Part shown: positions 1 through 8,916 of the stretch, piece by piece
How positions within the stretch are numbered: position 1 is the stretch's first letter
Layout of the letters: the number at the start of each line of letters is the position of its first letter
DNA from: a bacterium
Lineage (GTDB): Bacteria > Krumholzibacteriota > Krumholzibacteriia > LZORAL124-64-63
Assembly (NCBI GenBank): GCA_016719645.1
Contig: JADJYS010000035.1
Coordinates: forward strand, 1 to 64,000
DNA length: 64,000 nt
Direction: 5' to 3'
Program-made: the position numbers and the translations under genes
The notes under the pieces: generated by a model
Database searches by the model: none
Told to the model about the DNA's origin: nothing
Seen by the model: the letters and a program-made list of their open reading frames with translations, nothing else

Positions 1-47
1 TCGCCCCACGCCCCGAGGCGCCGTCATCAACCATGCTGGGAGCGGAG

Positions 48-1408
48 ATGAACAAGCGGTACGGGCTGTTGATCGGCCTGGCGATCGTGTTCACGGCGGC
101 GGGGCGCCGCTGCCGTACCGGTGGCCGGGCCTGCCGGTCCACGTGCAGAAGCTCGGCGAGGGGATCGTCAGGGTCTGGGCGGGGACTTCATCTCCTCGAC
201 CGCGACGACGGCCTTCGCCACGCAGAAGGGCATCCTGGCCGTGGACACGACCGGCATCCCGGTGGTCGACCGCGCGCTGCGCGGGGTCATCGCGCGGGAG
301 CTCGGCCGCGACGACTTCACGACGCTGGTCAACACCCACGAGCACGGCGACCACACCGGCGGCAACGCGGTCTACGCCGACTGCGAGATCGTCGGGCACG
401 AACTGGTCGCCCTGCCCGCGGACGACCTGAGCCGCTCCAGCCTGCGCGAGGACCTGGCCCTGGACCGCCCGGAACCGCGACGTCCTGTTGTCGGGCGAGC
501 ACTTCCGCGCCGCCGCCCACGCGCACCTTCGCCGACCGCCTCACGCTCGACATGGGGTACACCACGTTCGAGCCGTACTACAACACTCGGCGGCATGCAC
601 ACCGCGAGCGACATCGCCGTGTTCGTGCCCCGGCACGGCATCCTGATGACCGGCGGGATGATGTCCGACCGCTGGCTGACCGACACCCCGGGCTGCCTGG
701 CGTCCTTCGTGGCGCGTCCCGGCGTGCGCACGACTTCCCGCGGCTGTTGAAGAACTGGGAATACCTGGCGCAGCAGAAGGACCGCATCCGGTTGCTGGTG
801 ACCGGCCACTGGAACGGCGAGCTGTCGTACGACGGGTTCGCGGCCCGCGTCGGCTACGTCCGGGCGCTGTGGGACGGTGTGCAGGCTTTATGCTGCGCGC
901 GGCGCGACCTTCGAGTCGCCGAAAACCAGTGACCTACGCGCTGGACGCGCGCTTTCCCGAGCTGGCGCAGAGCCCCGGCTTCAATCCACAACCACGCCAT
1001 GACGCTGATGGAGCTGTGGACCGTGACGACGGGCCAGACCTCGGCCGCCGACCGGCTCTTCGCGCCGACGACGAGGGCCGGCGAGTGCCGCCGTCCGCGA
1101 GGTCGTGGCGAGCCGCGGCGCCGAACCTGCCCGCTACTTCTTCATGGAGGCTCAGCTCAACGCCTACGGCTACCGCTTCCTGCAGGCGGGGCGCGCCGCA
1201 GGCCGTGGCGATGTTCCGGGCGTACGTCGACCTCTATCCGGAGTCCTGGAACGCCTACGACAGCCTGGGCGAGGGGCTGCTGGCCATCGGGGACACCGAC
1301 GGGGCGGTCGCGATGTACGAGAAGTCGCTGGCGCTCAACCCCGAGAATACGAACGGGCGCGACGTGCTGGCGCGGATCCGGAGCGGGGGGGCGACGGCGG
1401 CGCAGTGA
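48..1408 (+). pseudogene. MBL-fold metallo-hydrolase with C-terminal TPR-like region, multiply frameshifted
   Basis: A single gene is visible as fragments spread over all three forward frames. The ATG at 48 has GGGAG at 38-42 and opens a signal-peptide-like segment (MNKRYGLLIGLAIVF). The metallo-beta-lactamase zinc motif THEHGDH follows at about 340-357 in another frame, then GGMHTASDIAVF and GILMTGGMMSD, further MBL-fold elements. The C-terminal part (LYPESWNAYDSLGEGLL, then AVAMYEKSLALNPENTN) looks like a tetratricopeptide repeat. The frame changes roughly nine times, both by apparent loss and gain of one base. Each fragment keeps good coding character, so errors in the sequence are likelier than real decay. 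The probable role is an exported zinc hydrolase of unknown substrate; the family is secure but the product is not. Confidence 0.6.
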
Positions 1409-1577
1409 GCTGGGGGGGCCGGGCTGGGGGTGGCACAAGTCGTTTGGAAATTCGGTGTTTCGGTGACTCCGGTCACAGACGGGGCCTGGCTGAAAGAGGA
1501 CTATGAATAGTCTTTCGGGAGGGGCGCGCCCATCCCCTGCCATTCCCAGTCCCCGACCGCGAGCCCGGGAGGCCGAC

Positions 1578-4183
1578 GTGCAGATCCCCATCTCGACCAT
1601 CTGCCTGTTCCTGCTGATCGCGGCCGCCGCCAGGCGCAGCCCCTGCCCGTCCTCGAACAGGGCCTGTGCCCGGCGACGCCCGCGGTGTCAGCGGCCACGG
1701 CAGCCAGCAGGACCACGATGCCGCCCGGGGCGGCGACCTGACCCTGGTCGTCTGGTCGGACTTCCGCGGGCAGGGAGGTCGGCGGCGGACGGGCAGAGCG
1801 GTGGCGACGTCTTCGGGGTTCGCCTCGACGCGCAGGGCGCGCCGCTCGACGCCTCGCCGTTCCTGATCGCCGGCAGCATGGGCCTGCAGGACCGCCCGTT
1901 CCTCGCCTGGAACGGGAGGCCTGCTCGTGGTGTTCCGCTCCCAGGATCCGGTGGGCGGCTACTTCAGTACCGCACGCGTGCGGTGTGCGCGTCTCGGCGC
2001 AGGGCCAGGTGCTCGACGCGACGCCCATCACCTTCCCGGCGACGCAGTTCGAACCCAACGACATCGGCCTGAACGTGGCGGGGCAGGGCGGGCAGTGGCT
2101 CGTCGCGCTGCATCTACCACAACGACGGTTACGGCACTTTCCTGGCCGGCCAGCGCATCAACACCGCCGGCCAGCTGCTGGAACCCCGCCGATCGTGATC
2201 ATGGACTGGGTGTACGGGCCCCACCAAGGCGGTCGTCGCCGACGGCGAGTACCTGGTCATCGGGCCCGACTGGTCCGACGGCGGCACGTTCAAGGCGCGG
2301 CGCGTGGGGCTGAACGCGCAGCCGTTCGGCGCCTCGTTCATTGTGCCGGGCATGACCATCGCCGGCAGCGGCAGCGAGTACTACGTCTCGTGGATCGTGG
2401 ACTTCGGCACGCTGTCTCGGTTCGCGCATGACGCTCGACGGCACGCTCTTGACGCCCGCGGGCACGGTGCTCGTGTCGGGCTTCACGCAGTACGACCACT
2501 CCACGCTGGCCCACGACGGCACCCAGTGGTGGCTGGAGTGGGGCATCTCGGACATCCTGCGCACCGTCCGCATCGACGCCGCCGGCAACGTGCTGGACCC
2601 GAACGGCGGCGTGCTGCGCCGATCGTCATCGGCGGCAACGTCAACGGCCTACGGACCGCTCATGACCGGCCGGGTCGGCGGCGGCGTGCACCTGTTCTGG
2701 TACGACCTGCGCGTCGCGCTGGGCTACGACACCAACGTCTTCAAGCTGCCCATCAGCGCGGCCAACGTGCCCGGCGCCGAGAGCAGCGTCTCGACCGGCA
2801 CGCGCAGCCAGCGCACGCCCGACTTCGCGCAGGGACCCGGCGGCCAGACGGCGCTGGTCTTCGTCAGCGAGGCGGGCCCACGACGACCGCGTGCTGCTGC
2901 ACTTCCTGGACGCGGACGGGCAGCCGCCGTCCGCCGAGCCGCTCGAGGTCGCCGCGTCCGCGAGCATCGGCCAGACCGGCGTCGCCTGGAACGGCGCGCT
3001 CTACCTGGTGACCTGGGACGACGGCACGCTCGGGGTGCGGGCGCGGCGGCTGCTGGCCGACGGCTCCTTCGTCGACCCCGAACCGTTCAACGTCATGCCG
3101 GGGTTCGACCCCGACGTCGAGGCCCTGGGCGAAGACTTCCTGATCGCCACGGCGCGCTACGCGACCTACCCGCAGTACATCGACACCTGGATGCGCATCG
3201 TCGACGGGCCGACCGGCGGCTTCCAGAACGCCGCCACGGTCATCGGCGGCGGCTACGTGAACGTGGGCCCGCGCGTGCGCCAGGACGGGTCGCGCTGGAT
3301 CGTGACTTATCACAGCCATTGGTCGCACGACAGCAGCCAATCGGACGTGGTCTACAACTTCGTGAACCCGAACGGCACCTTCACGCCGGCGGCCAACCCG
3401 CGACGACCTCGGGTCCGGGCGGCACGCCGGACGTGGCCTTCTCAGGCCAGAAGTACCTGTTCGTGTGGCGGAACAATTCGTTGTCCAACGCCAACAACTA
3501 CATCGCGGGCCGGCTCATGAACGCCGACGGCACGTTCCCCGGCGGCAACTTCACGATCGCCGAGGCGCCGGGCCGCCAGCTGCGGCCGGTCGTGGGCTGG
3601 GACGGCGCGACCTTCGTGGTCGCCTGGGACGACCAGCGCCACCAGAGCTCGTTCTTCGACGCGCGGACGGACGTCTACGGCGCGCGGGTCAGCGAGGCCG
3701 GCGCGGTGCTCGACCCCGGCGGGCTTCCCGATCCAGGTCGGCGCCCAGGGCGACGCCACCGCCGCGATCCTGAGCCGCACCGATGGCGTCAGCCTGGTGG
3801 CCTGCGCCAGGTTCACGACGACGATGCCCGTACGATTCGTACCGCATCGGGGTCTCAAGCTGGGCACAGTACCTTTGGCGACGACGTTGGGCCGCTGGCG
3901 CGGCGCGGCTGCGCGGCAACGCGCCCAACCCGTTCAACCCCGCACGGCGTTCAGCTTCACGCTGGACCGCGACGCGCAGGTGTCGCTGGCCGTGTTCGAC
4001 CTGCGCGGCCACCGCGTGCGCACGATCGTGGAGCGGCGGCTGGCCGCGGGAACCGACGGGAGGTGTGCGCGTGGGACGGAACGACGAGCAGGGCAGGGGG
4101 GGCTACGAGCGGGACCTGCCTGTACCGACGCTGACGACCGAGGGGGCTACAGCGAAACCCGCCGGATGACACTGCTGAAATGA
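1578..4183 (+). pseudogene. Secreted repeat protein with FlgD-like C-terminal tail, multiply frameshifted
   Basis: The GTG at 1578 has a strong GGGAGG at 1567-1572 and starts a signal peptide (QIPISTICLFLLIAAAA). The body, read across three frames, repeats the pattern of secreted beta-propeller-like proteins: LTLVVWSDFR, VFGVRLDAQGAPLD, VVAWDDQR and DVYGARVSEAGAVLDPGG. The end carries the FlgD Ig-like tail: NAPNPFNP, then LAVFDLRGHRVRTIV, CAWDGTT and finally ETRRMTLLK before the stop. There are about fifteen frame changes in 2.6 kb. The next gene downstream shares the same tail type and is intact. I read this as one exported surface protein of about 860 residues damaged by sequencing error; true pseudogenisation cannot be excluded. 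A hairpin terminator lies 25 bases after the stop. Confidence 0.6.
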
Positions 4184-4207
4184 GATCCGCACCGGGGCGG
4201 GAATGGG

Positions 4208-4229
4208 CGGGCGGGGGTGACCCCGCCCG
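4208..4229 (+). terminator. Hairpin after the frameshifted secreted protein gene
   Basis: A perfect 9-bp stem, CGGGCGGGG and CCCCGCCCG, closes a GTGA loop 25 bases after the stop codon at 4183. There is no strong T run after it. Confidence 0.5.
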
Positions 4230-4356
4230 TTCTGCGTGTGGGAAAATTGAAAGTGGGAGTTTGGATTTTACCGCAGTGCGGCACACCGGTGGCATAGGGT
4301 CAGCTGACACCGACAGGCCGGAGTCGCGACCTCGTCTACAGGTTGAAGGTCGCTGA

Positions 4357-4402
4357 TTGATCTTGTTGATCTTGCGACAAACTTGCGACACGACTTGCGA
4401 CA
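4357..4402. repeat. Cluster of short tandem repeats
   Basis: TTGATCTTG occurs twice back to back. CTTGCGACA then occurs three times with starts 11 and 12 bases apart, about one helical turn. This could be an array of protein-binding sites or a recombination scar; the sequence does not decide. Confidence 0.5.
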
Positions 4403-4515
4403 TTGCCGGGGTGCCGGCGTTGGACTCCAGTCGCCCCGTTTTGGCCCGAGAATAAGCCGGAGCGTTATTTTCATTCTTTTCAATTCATGAAAACAAGGTG
4501 AGCCGGCTGTCATGT

Positions 4516-4550
4516 TGTGTCAATCGAAAGTACAACTTTCGATTTGCACA
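4516..4550. promoter_or_regulatory. Long imperfect palindrome, operator-like
   Basis: Arms TGTGTCAATCGAAAGT (4516-4531) and ACTTTCGATTTGCACA (4535-4550) pair at 14 of 16 positions, including a perfect inner 10 bp, around an ACA centre. It lies about 220 bases before the M60-like gene. It could be an operator or a hairpin in the transcript. Confidence 0.45.
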
Positions 4551-4771
4551 AACCTTCGTAACAAAATTCATAACAACAAGATACAGCTAGGGCGCAGGTT
4601 GTGTTTCGCCCCCGGCAGCACCATCGAACCCGTGATGACGCCCCGTCCGCTCGCCTGCCGCCCCTAGTCGGCCCGGCCACCATATTGACTGAGCACCATC
4701 AATAGCAGTACCATCCTCCCCAGGGGTTCCCCGCCATCCGACATCCCATCCATTCGCTGGAGGACATCGCC

Positions 4772-6841
4772 ATGTTCCAGCGCTTCGTCGTCCCCGCCGC
4801 CCGGCTGCTGCTGGCCGCCGGGCTCGCCATGTGGCCCGCCGCCGCCTCCGCCTGGGAGATGCTCTCCTACCAGGACGATCCCGTGAACATGGCGATCGAC
4901 GAGTCGCTGGACATCACGGCCGCAAGCGTGGAGCAGCAGGGCGGCCGGCTGCTGTTCACCATCGCGCTGCGCGGGGACGTGCCCGCGAGCCTGCCCGGGC
5001 CGGACGACAGCCAGACCTACCTGTGGTATGTGGACGCCGACGAGGATCCGTCCACCGGCCAGAACCACGGCGCGGTGGGCAGCGAGTTCAACGTCAGGGC
5101 GGTGGTCGGGGAGACGTACGGCGGCGGCTGGGTGGACATCACCGGCGGGATGCCGGGCGGGGGCGTGGGGACCGTCACGGTCGAGGGGTCGGTCGTCTTC
5201 ATCAGCGTCTGGATGGACCAGATCGGCAACGCGGCCAGCTTCAACTGGCGCTGCGCGACGTTCAAGGTCATCGGCGGCACCTACACGCACGGCAACTTCG
5301 ACACGCAGGTCAGCAACGCCGTGACGCTGCCGTACACGCCGCCGGCGACAATCACCGTCACGACGCCCATCCTGCAGCTCTGCCCCAGCGGGCCGGCCAC
5401 GGGCCAGCTCGAGCTGGACATCCGCGACGCGAACGGCGACCCGATGCCGCCCGAGGACCACTCCATCGTCTACCGCAGCACCAACCCGGCCGTGGCCACG
5501 GTCGACGAGAACGGCCTGGTGACCGCGATCGCGCCGCCCACCCAGCACTGGGAGACGCCGTACGTGGACGTGACGGTCGACGGGGTGATGGCGGGGAACT
5601 CGTCGGTCATCCGGGTCAACCCGTTCGACGTCGGGGTGGCCCACCAAGTGCTCCCAGCATCCAACGTGACGTTTCTGCTGCCGAACGTGATCGAGGGGGT
5701 GGACCTCGCGGCGCTGACCGCGCAGTACGAGGTGGTCCACGCCACCGACGCGGCGTGGCTGGCGCAGGCGATCGGCGTGGGGCCCGACCGCGCGAACTGG
5801 ACGACGCAGTACCTGGTGCTGGACGTGGCCACCGACCCCGTCACGTCGGTGTGCGGGGCCAGCGGGAACCCGGTGCGGCTGGGGTGGCTGTGGGGTCAGA
5901 CGGAGCACAACAGCTGCTACATCATCAACGACCCGGCGAACCGCCGGCCGCAGTGGTTCGTGATGTGGCACGAGCTGGGGCACAACTTCACCTGCTCGTG
6001 CAACGCGTTCAACATGTTCCTGTGGACGCCGTCGCCGCAGCACAACTCGACGTACGGGGAGGGGCTGGCCTCGCTGGGGGCGCTGTGGAGCTGGCGGATG
6101 GCGATGGATTATCCGAGCGATCTGGGAGCGATGGCGCGGGCGGACATCGATGGGCATTTCTGCGACTACTGGGGGAATTTTTCGGCGGCGTTGGCGGATT
6201 ACAAGGCGAATGGGCGGGATTATGCCACGATCGACGCCGATGTGCTGGATGGGATCCTGATGGAGATGTGGGGGACATACGGGGTGAAGTGCTGGTTCGA
6301 TCTGTTCAGCACGTTCCTGCCTTCGCAGGAGGCGATCCCGGTGGCGATGGATTCGGTGGAGAAGCAGGCGACTTGGTTCGTGGCGGCGATGAGTGCTTCG
6401 GTGGGGGAGGATTTGCGGGAGTTGTTCATCGAGGAATATGGGTTCCCGATCGACGAAGATGCTTGGCTCGAGATCTTGAGCGTGGTGCAGGAGCGGGTGG
6501 ATGCGCGGGATTTCTATTCGGTGGGGGCAGAGGAGACGCCGTCCGTTGTGGCTGCAGGGGCCCGGCTGTTGCCTAATGTGCCGAATCCCTTCAATCCCAG
6601 CACCTCGATCGGATTTGTGCTCGAGAATGCCTCGCGAGTCATCCTTGGAGTTTACGATTTAAAAGGGCGGTTGGTACGGGGACTGATGGATGTGGAGATG
6701 GAGGCCGGAGAACATCAAGATGTGTGTGCTTGGGACGGGCGCAACGACCAAGGACGACCGGTCACGAGTGGGAGCTACATTCTGAGGTTGTCCACAGATG
6801 AAGGATCCGCGAGTGCGCGCAAGGCCGTATTGGTGCGTTAA
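4772..6841 (+). CDS. Secreted M60-like zinc metalloprotease with BIG2-like and FlgD-like domains
   Basis: The 689-residue product starts with a signal peptide (hydrophobic to about residue 28, ending ASA). Residues 30-190 look like a beta-sandwich. Residues about 230-285 resemble a BIG2 Ig-like domain (STNPAVATVDENGLVTAI). The catalytic part follows, with HELGH at residues 400-404 in a MWHELGHNF context and a likely third zinc ligand in YGEGLASLGALWSW; this resembles peptidase M60 (enhancin/SslE-type), which attacks mucin-like glycoproteins. The C-terminus is an FlgD Ig-like tail (PNVPNPFNPS to ARKAVLVR). From about 6100 codon use shifts to more GAT, TTG and GGG, and the shift continues into the HNH genes downstream. 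M60 membership is an inference from the motif context; an exported zinc protease is secure. Confidence 0.7.
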   Translation: MFQRFVVPAARLLLAAGLAMWPAAASAWEMLSYQDDPVNMAIDESLDITAASVEQQGGRLLFTIALRGDVPASLPGPDDSQTYLWYVDADEDPSTGQNHGAVGSEFNVRAVVGETYGGGWVDITGGMPGGGVGTVTVEGSVVFISVWMDQIGNAASFNWRCATFKVIGGTYTHGNFDTQVSNAVTLPYTPPATITVTTPILQLCPSGPATGQLELDIRDANGDPMPPEDHSIVYRSTNPAVATVDENGLVTAIAPPTQHWETPYVDVTVDGVMAGNSSVIRVNPFDVGVAHQVLPASNVTFLLPNVIEGVDLAALTAQYEVVHATDAAWLAQAIGVGPDRANWTTQYLVLDVATDPVTSVCGASGNPVRLGWLWGQTEHNSCYIINDPANRRPQWFVMWHELGHNFTCSCNAFNMFLWTPSPQHNSTYGEGLASLGALWSWRMAMDYPSDLGAMARADIDGHFCDYWGNFSAALADYKANGRDYATIDADVLDGILMEMWGTYGVKCWFDLFSTFLPSQEAIPVAMDSVEKQATWFVAAMSASVGEDLRELFIEEYGFPIDEDAWLEILSVVQERVDARDFYSVGAEETPSVVAAGARLLPNVPNPFNPSTSIGFVLENASRVILGVYDLKGRLVRGLMDVEMEAGEHQDVCAWDGRNDQGRPVTSGSYILRLSTDEGSASARKAVLVR

Positions 6842-6847
6842 CCTGAA

Positions 6848-6877
6848 TTGATATCGACAAGCGATCCGTGCTAGCAT
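6848..6877 (+). promoter_or_regulatory. Candidate sigma70-type promoter of the first HNH gene
   Basis: TTGATA (6848-6853) is separated by 18 bases from TAGCAT (6872-6877), which is preceded by an extended-minus-10 TG (6869-6870). It ends 54 bases before the HNH start. Confidence 0.45.
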
Positions 6878-6931
6878 CCAGATCGTGATGATTCGGCCAA
6901 TCCCGTGCACCGCGCGAGAGTTCAAGTCCGA

Positions 6932-7837
6932 ATGGATGAAAGTTCGATGAATAATATCGAAATCATCGACCGCCTCACCTCGATCAACGTCTGGACCAGC
7001 GGCACCCGCCGCGCACCCCACAAACCATTACTGTTGCTGCTGGTTCTCGCCCGCTGCAGCCGCGGCGAACCGCGAGAGATCTCATACCGTGAGGTGGACC
7101 AGAAGCTGGGCGCATTGCTTCGCGAGTTCGGGCCGCCGAGCAGGTCCTACCATCCGGAATATCCGTTCTGGCGTCTGCAGAACGACGGGATCTGGCTGGT
7201 GCGAGACGCAGGCAACTTGGCGCTGCGCGCCGGGCACAGTGATGCCCGCAAGTCGGAGCTGCTGCGAACCAACGTTAAGGGTGGGATGACGCCGGAGATC
7301 TACGATGCTCTGCGGAATGATCACAAGCTGCTGGTTGATGTGGCCCAGGCAATCCTCGACGCCCATTTTCCCGCTACCCTGCATGACGATATCCTGTCCG
7401 CAGTGGGATTGGACTTGGAGCGATCGACGTCATCTCGAGCCAAGCGTGACCCAGCATTCCGCGAGAAGGTCTTGCGCGCCTACGAGCGGCGCTGTGCTAT
7501 CTGCGGATTCGATCTGCGCCTCGGAGCCGTGGATGTGGCCCTGGAAGCAGCGCACATCATGTGGCATGAGGCGGGTGGTCCGGATGTGGAGTGCAATGGG
7601 CTGGCCTTATGCACGATGCACCACAAGTTGCTGGATCGGGGGGTGTTTACCGTATCCGTAGAGCGGCATCTGTTGGTATCCCAAGACGTATCGGGGTCAC
7701 AGGTTCAGCTTGAGCAACTCCTGCGTTTCCACGCCAAGCCGATCAGGGATCCGCAGAGCAGAGATTTCATGCCGTCACCCAAGTATCTCGCGTGGCATGG
7801 AAATCAGGTATTTCGTAAGCCAGCGAGAGATTCCTGA
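6932..7837 (+). CDS. Phosphorothioate-DNA-dependent type HNH restriction endonuclease (ScoMcrA/SBD-like)
   Basis: The N-terminal half carries the signature of sulfur-binding-domain McrA-type enzymes: RRAPHKPLLLLLVLARC near residue 27, then FGPPSRSYHPEYPFWRLQND. In ScoMcrA-like enzymes this domain recognises phosphorothioated DNA. The C-terminal half is an HNH nuclease with zinc and catalytic residues C188-x-x-C191, H208, N222, C227 and H230/H231. The role would be type IV restriction of foreign sulfur-modified DNA. ATG at 6932 is chosen; ATG at 6947 is an alternative and a GTG at 6905 has less support. No dnd genes lie nearby, as expected for an enzyme that attacks such DNA. GC content is well below the flanking genes, suggesting transfer. 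Family assignment rests on recognised motifs only. Confidence 0.8.
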   Translation: MDESSMNNIEIIDRLTSINVWTSGTRRAPHKPLLLLLVLARCSRGEPREISYREVDQKLGALLREFGPPSRSYHPEYPFWRLQNDGIWLVRDAGNLALRAGHSDARKSELLRTNVKGGMTPEIYDALRNDHKLLVDVAQAILDAHFPATLHDDILSAVGLDLERSTSSRAKRDPAFREKVLRAYERRCAICGFDLRLGAVDVALEAAHIMWHEAGGPDVECNGLALCTMHHKLLDRGVFTVSVERHLLVSQDVSGSQVQLEQLLRFHAKPIRDPQSRDFMPSPKYLAWHGNQVFRKPARDS

Positions 7838-7905
7838 GGCACAATTGCTGGCGCCGCGGAGATGGCGCGCGTGGCCTCACTGTTCATGGCCGAGGATCGA
7901 CATTG

Positions 7906-7917
7906 TGTGTTAACACA
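7906..7917. promoter_or_regulatory. 12-bp perfect palindrome, operator-like
   Basis: TGTGTTAACACA is a perfect palindrome about 75 bases before the second HNH gene. A weak promoter (TTGAAT 7918-7923, 18 bases, ATTAAT 7942-7947) directly follows, so a bound protein could block it. Confidence 0.35.
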
Positions 7918-7992
7918 TTGAATAGAGGCACATAGAGGTCGATTAATCGTTCGCCTGAATTGATTGCGGCTTATCTGTCACGGGAGAGTCCA

Positions 7993-8916
7993 GTGCTCAG
8001 CCATGATATTGAAACAGACATTAGGCGTAGTGCCTTTGACTTTCTGCAGGCGGCCTCCGACAGGTACGGTGAGGTGCTCAATTGGAACCTGTTGACGAAG
8101 GGGTTTTCCTACAAAGGCGAAGTCGTCCCGCTACTGGGGGCGAGTGGGATCTGGAAGCCGCGCTGCTTCGAGTCCATCCCGATTAGTATCACAACCGCCC
8201 CGCCGTCGCCGACAAGACCGGCACCATACGACGATGGATTGGATTTACATGGGCGTCTGGCCTATCGGTACCGCGGTACGGATCCGCGACACCGAGACAA
8301 CGTAGGGTTGCGAGCGGCACTGCACGGCGCGATCCCCCTCATCTACTTCTTTGGTATCGAAAAGGGTGAGTATCTTCCGACTTGGCCGGTCTACGTTGTG
8401 GCAGACAATCAGCAGGACCTGACGTTCTGCGTATCGATCGACGATAAGGCCGTAGTCGGCGCGGGTTCGTTGCTCCCTACAACCGAAGTGAATGAGGCGC
8501 GGCGCCAGTACGTCACAACGATCACACTCCGACGTCTTCATCAGCAGAAGTTTCGTGCTCGTGTGCTTCGTGCCTACAATAGCCGATGCGCGGTCTGCCG
8601 CTTAAAGCACTCAGAGTTACTTGACGCAGCCCATATACTTCCCGACTCCGATCCGCGCGGCGAGCCTGTTGTCCCGAACGGACTCGCGCTATGCAAGATT
8701 CATCACGCAGCGTTTGATCGACACATACTCGGAATTCGGCCTGACATGCGAGTTGCGATCCGCTCAGACATACTCCTCGAAGTCGATGGACCCATGCTGA
8801 AATACGGACTTCAGGAGATGGATGGCGCGGCGATCGTGCTGCCGGCAAATACTTCACTTCGACCCAAGGCTGAGTTCATCGAGACCCGATACGAGTTGTT
8901 CCTGAAAGCAGGTTAG
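7993..8916 (+). CDS. HNH_2-type restriction endonuclease
   Basis: The 307-residue product starts at a GTG with GGGAG at 7982-7986, six bases upstream; the earlier TTG at 7960 lacks such a site. Residues about 40-165 form a domain often seen before HNH_2 nucleases, with LLGASGIWKP, SITTAPPS, YRYRGTDPRHRDN and IPLIYFFGI. The nuclease part has C199-x-x-C202, DAAH ending at H214, N229, C234 and H237-H238. Proteins of this build are annotated as restriction endonucleases; the specificity domain is not one I can name. No methyltransferase is adjacent, so it may be a modification-dependent (type IV) enzyme. With the preceding HNH gene it makes a small defence-like pair of low GC, although the 155-base spacing suggests a separate promoter. 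Confidence 0.75.
   Translation: MLSHDIETDIRRSAFDFLQAASDRYGEVLNWNLLTKGFSYKGEVVPLLGASGIWKPRCFESIPISITTAPPSPTRPAPYDDGLDLHGRLAYRYRGTDPRHRDNVGLRAALHGAIPLIYFFGIEKGEYLPTWPVYVVADNQQDLTFCVSIDDKAVVGAGSLLPTTEVNEARRQYVTTITLRRLHQQKFRARVLRAYNSRCAVCRLKHSELLDAAHILPDSDPRGEPVVPNGLALCKIHHAAFDRHILGIRPDMRVAIRSDILLEVDGPMLKYGLQEMDGAAIVLPANTSLRPKAEFIETRYELFLKAG

Larger units (their letters stand above)
4230..4771. other. Gene-free stretch with short repeats and a large dyad
   Basis: No credible gene is seen in these 542 bases, which are visibly less GC-rich than the surroundings. They hold two adjacent copies of TTGATCTTG (4357-4374), three copies of CTTGCGACA (4371-4379, 4382-4390, 4394-4402) and a 35-base inverted repeat (4516-4550). 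ATATTGACTG at 4682-4691 recurs upstream of the tamA-like gene. The leader of the M60-like gene follows. Confidence 0.6.

Noticed and set aside
4184..4771. tRNA gene or att site in the gene-free stretch
   Set aside because: No cloverleaf, T-loop consensus or CCA end is visible, and no integrase is near.
6932..8916. HNH genes as homing endonucleases of an intron or intein
   Set aside because: Both stand alone with their own starts, the first has a sulfur-binding-type domain, and no split host gene is present.
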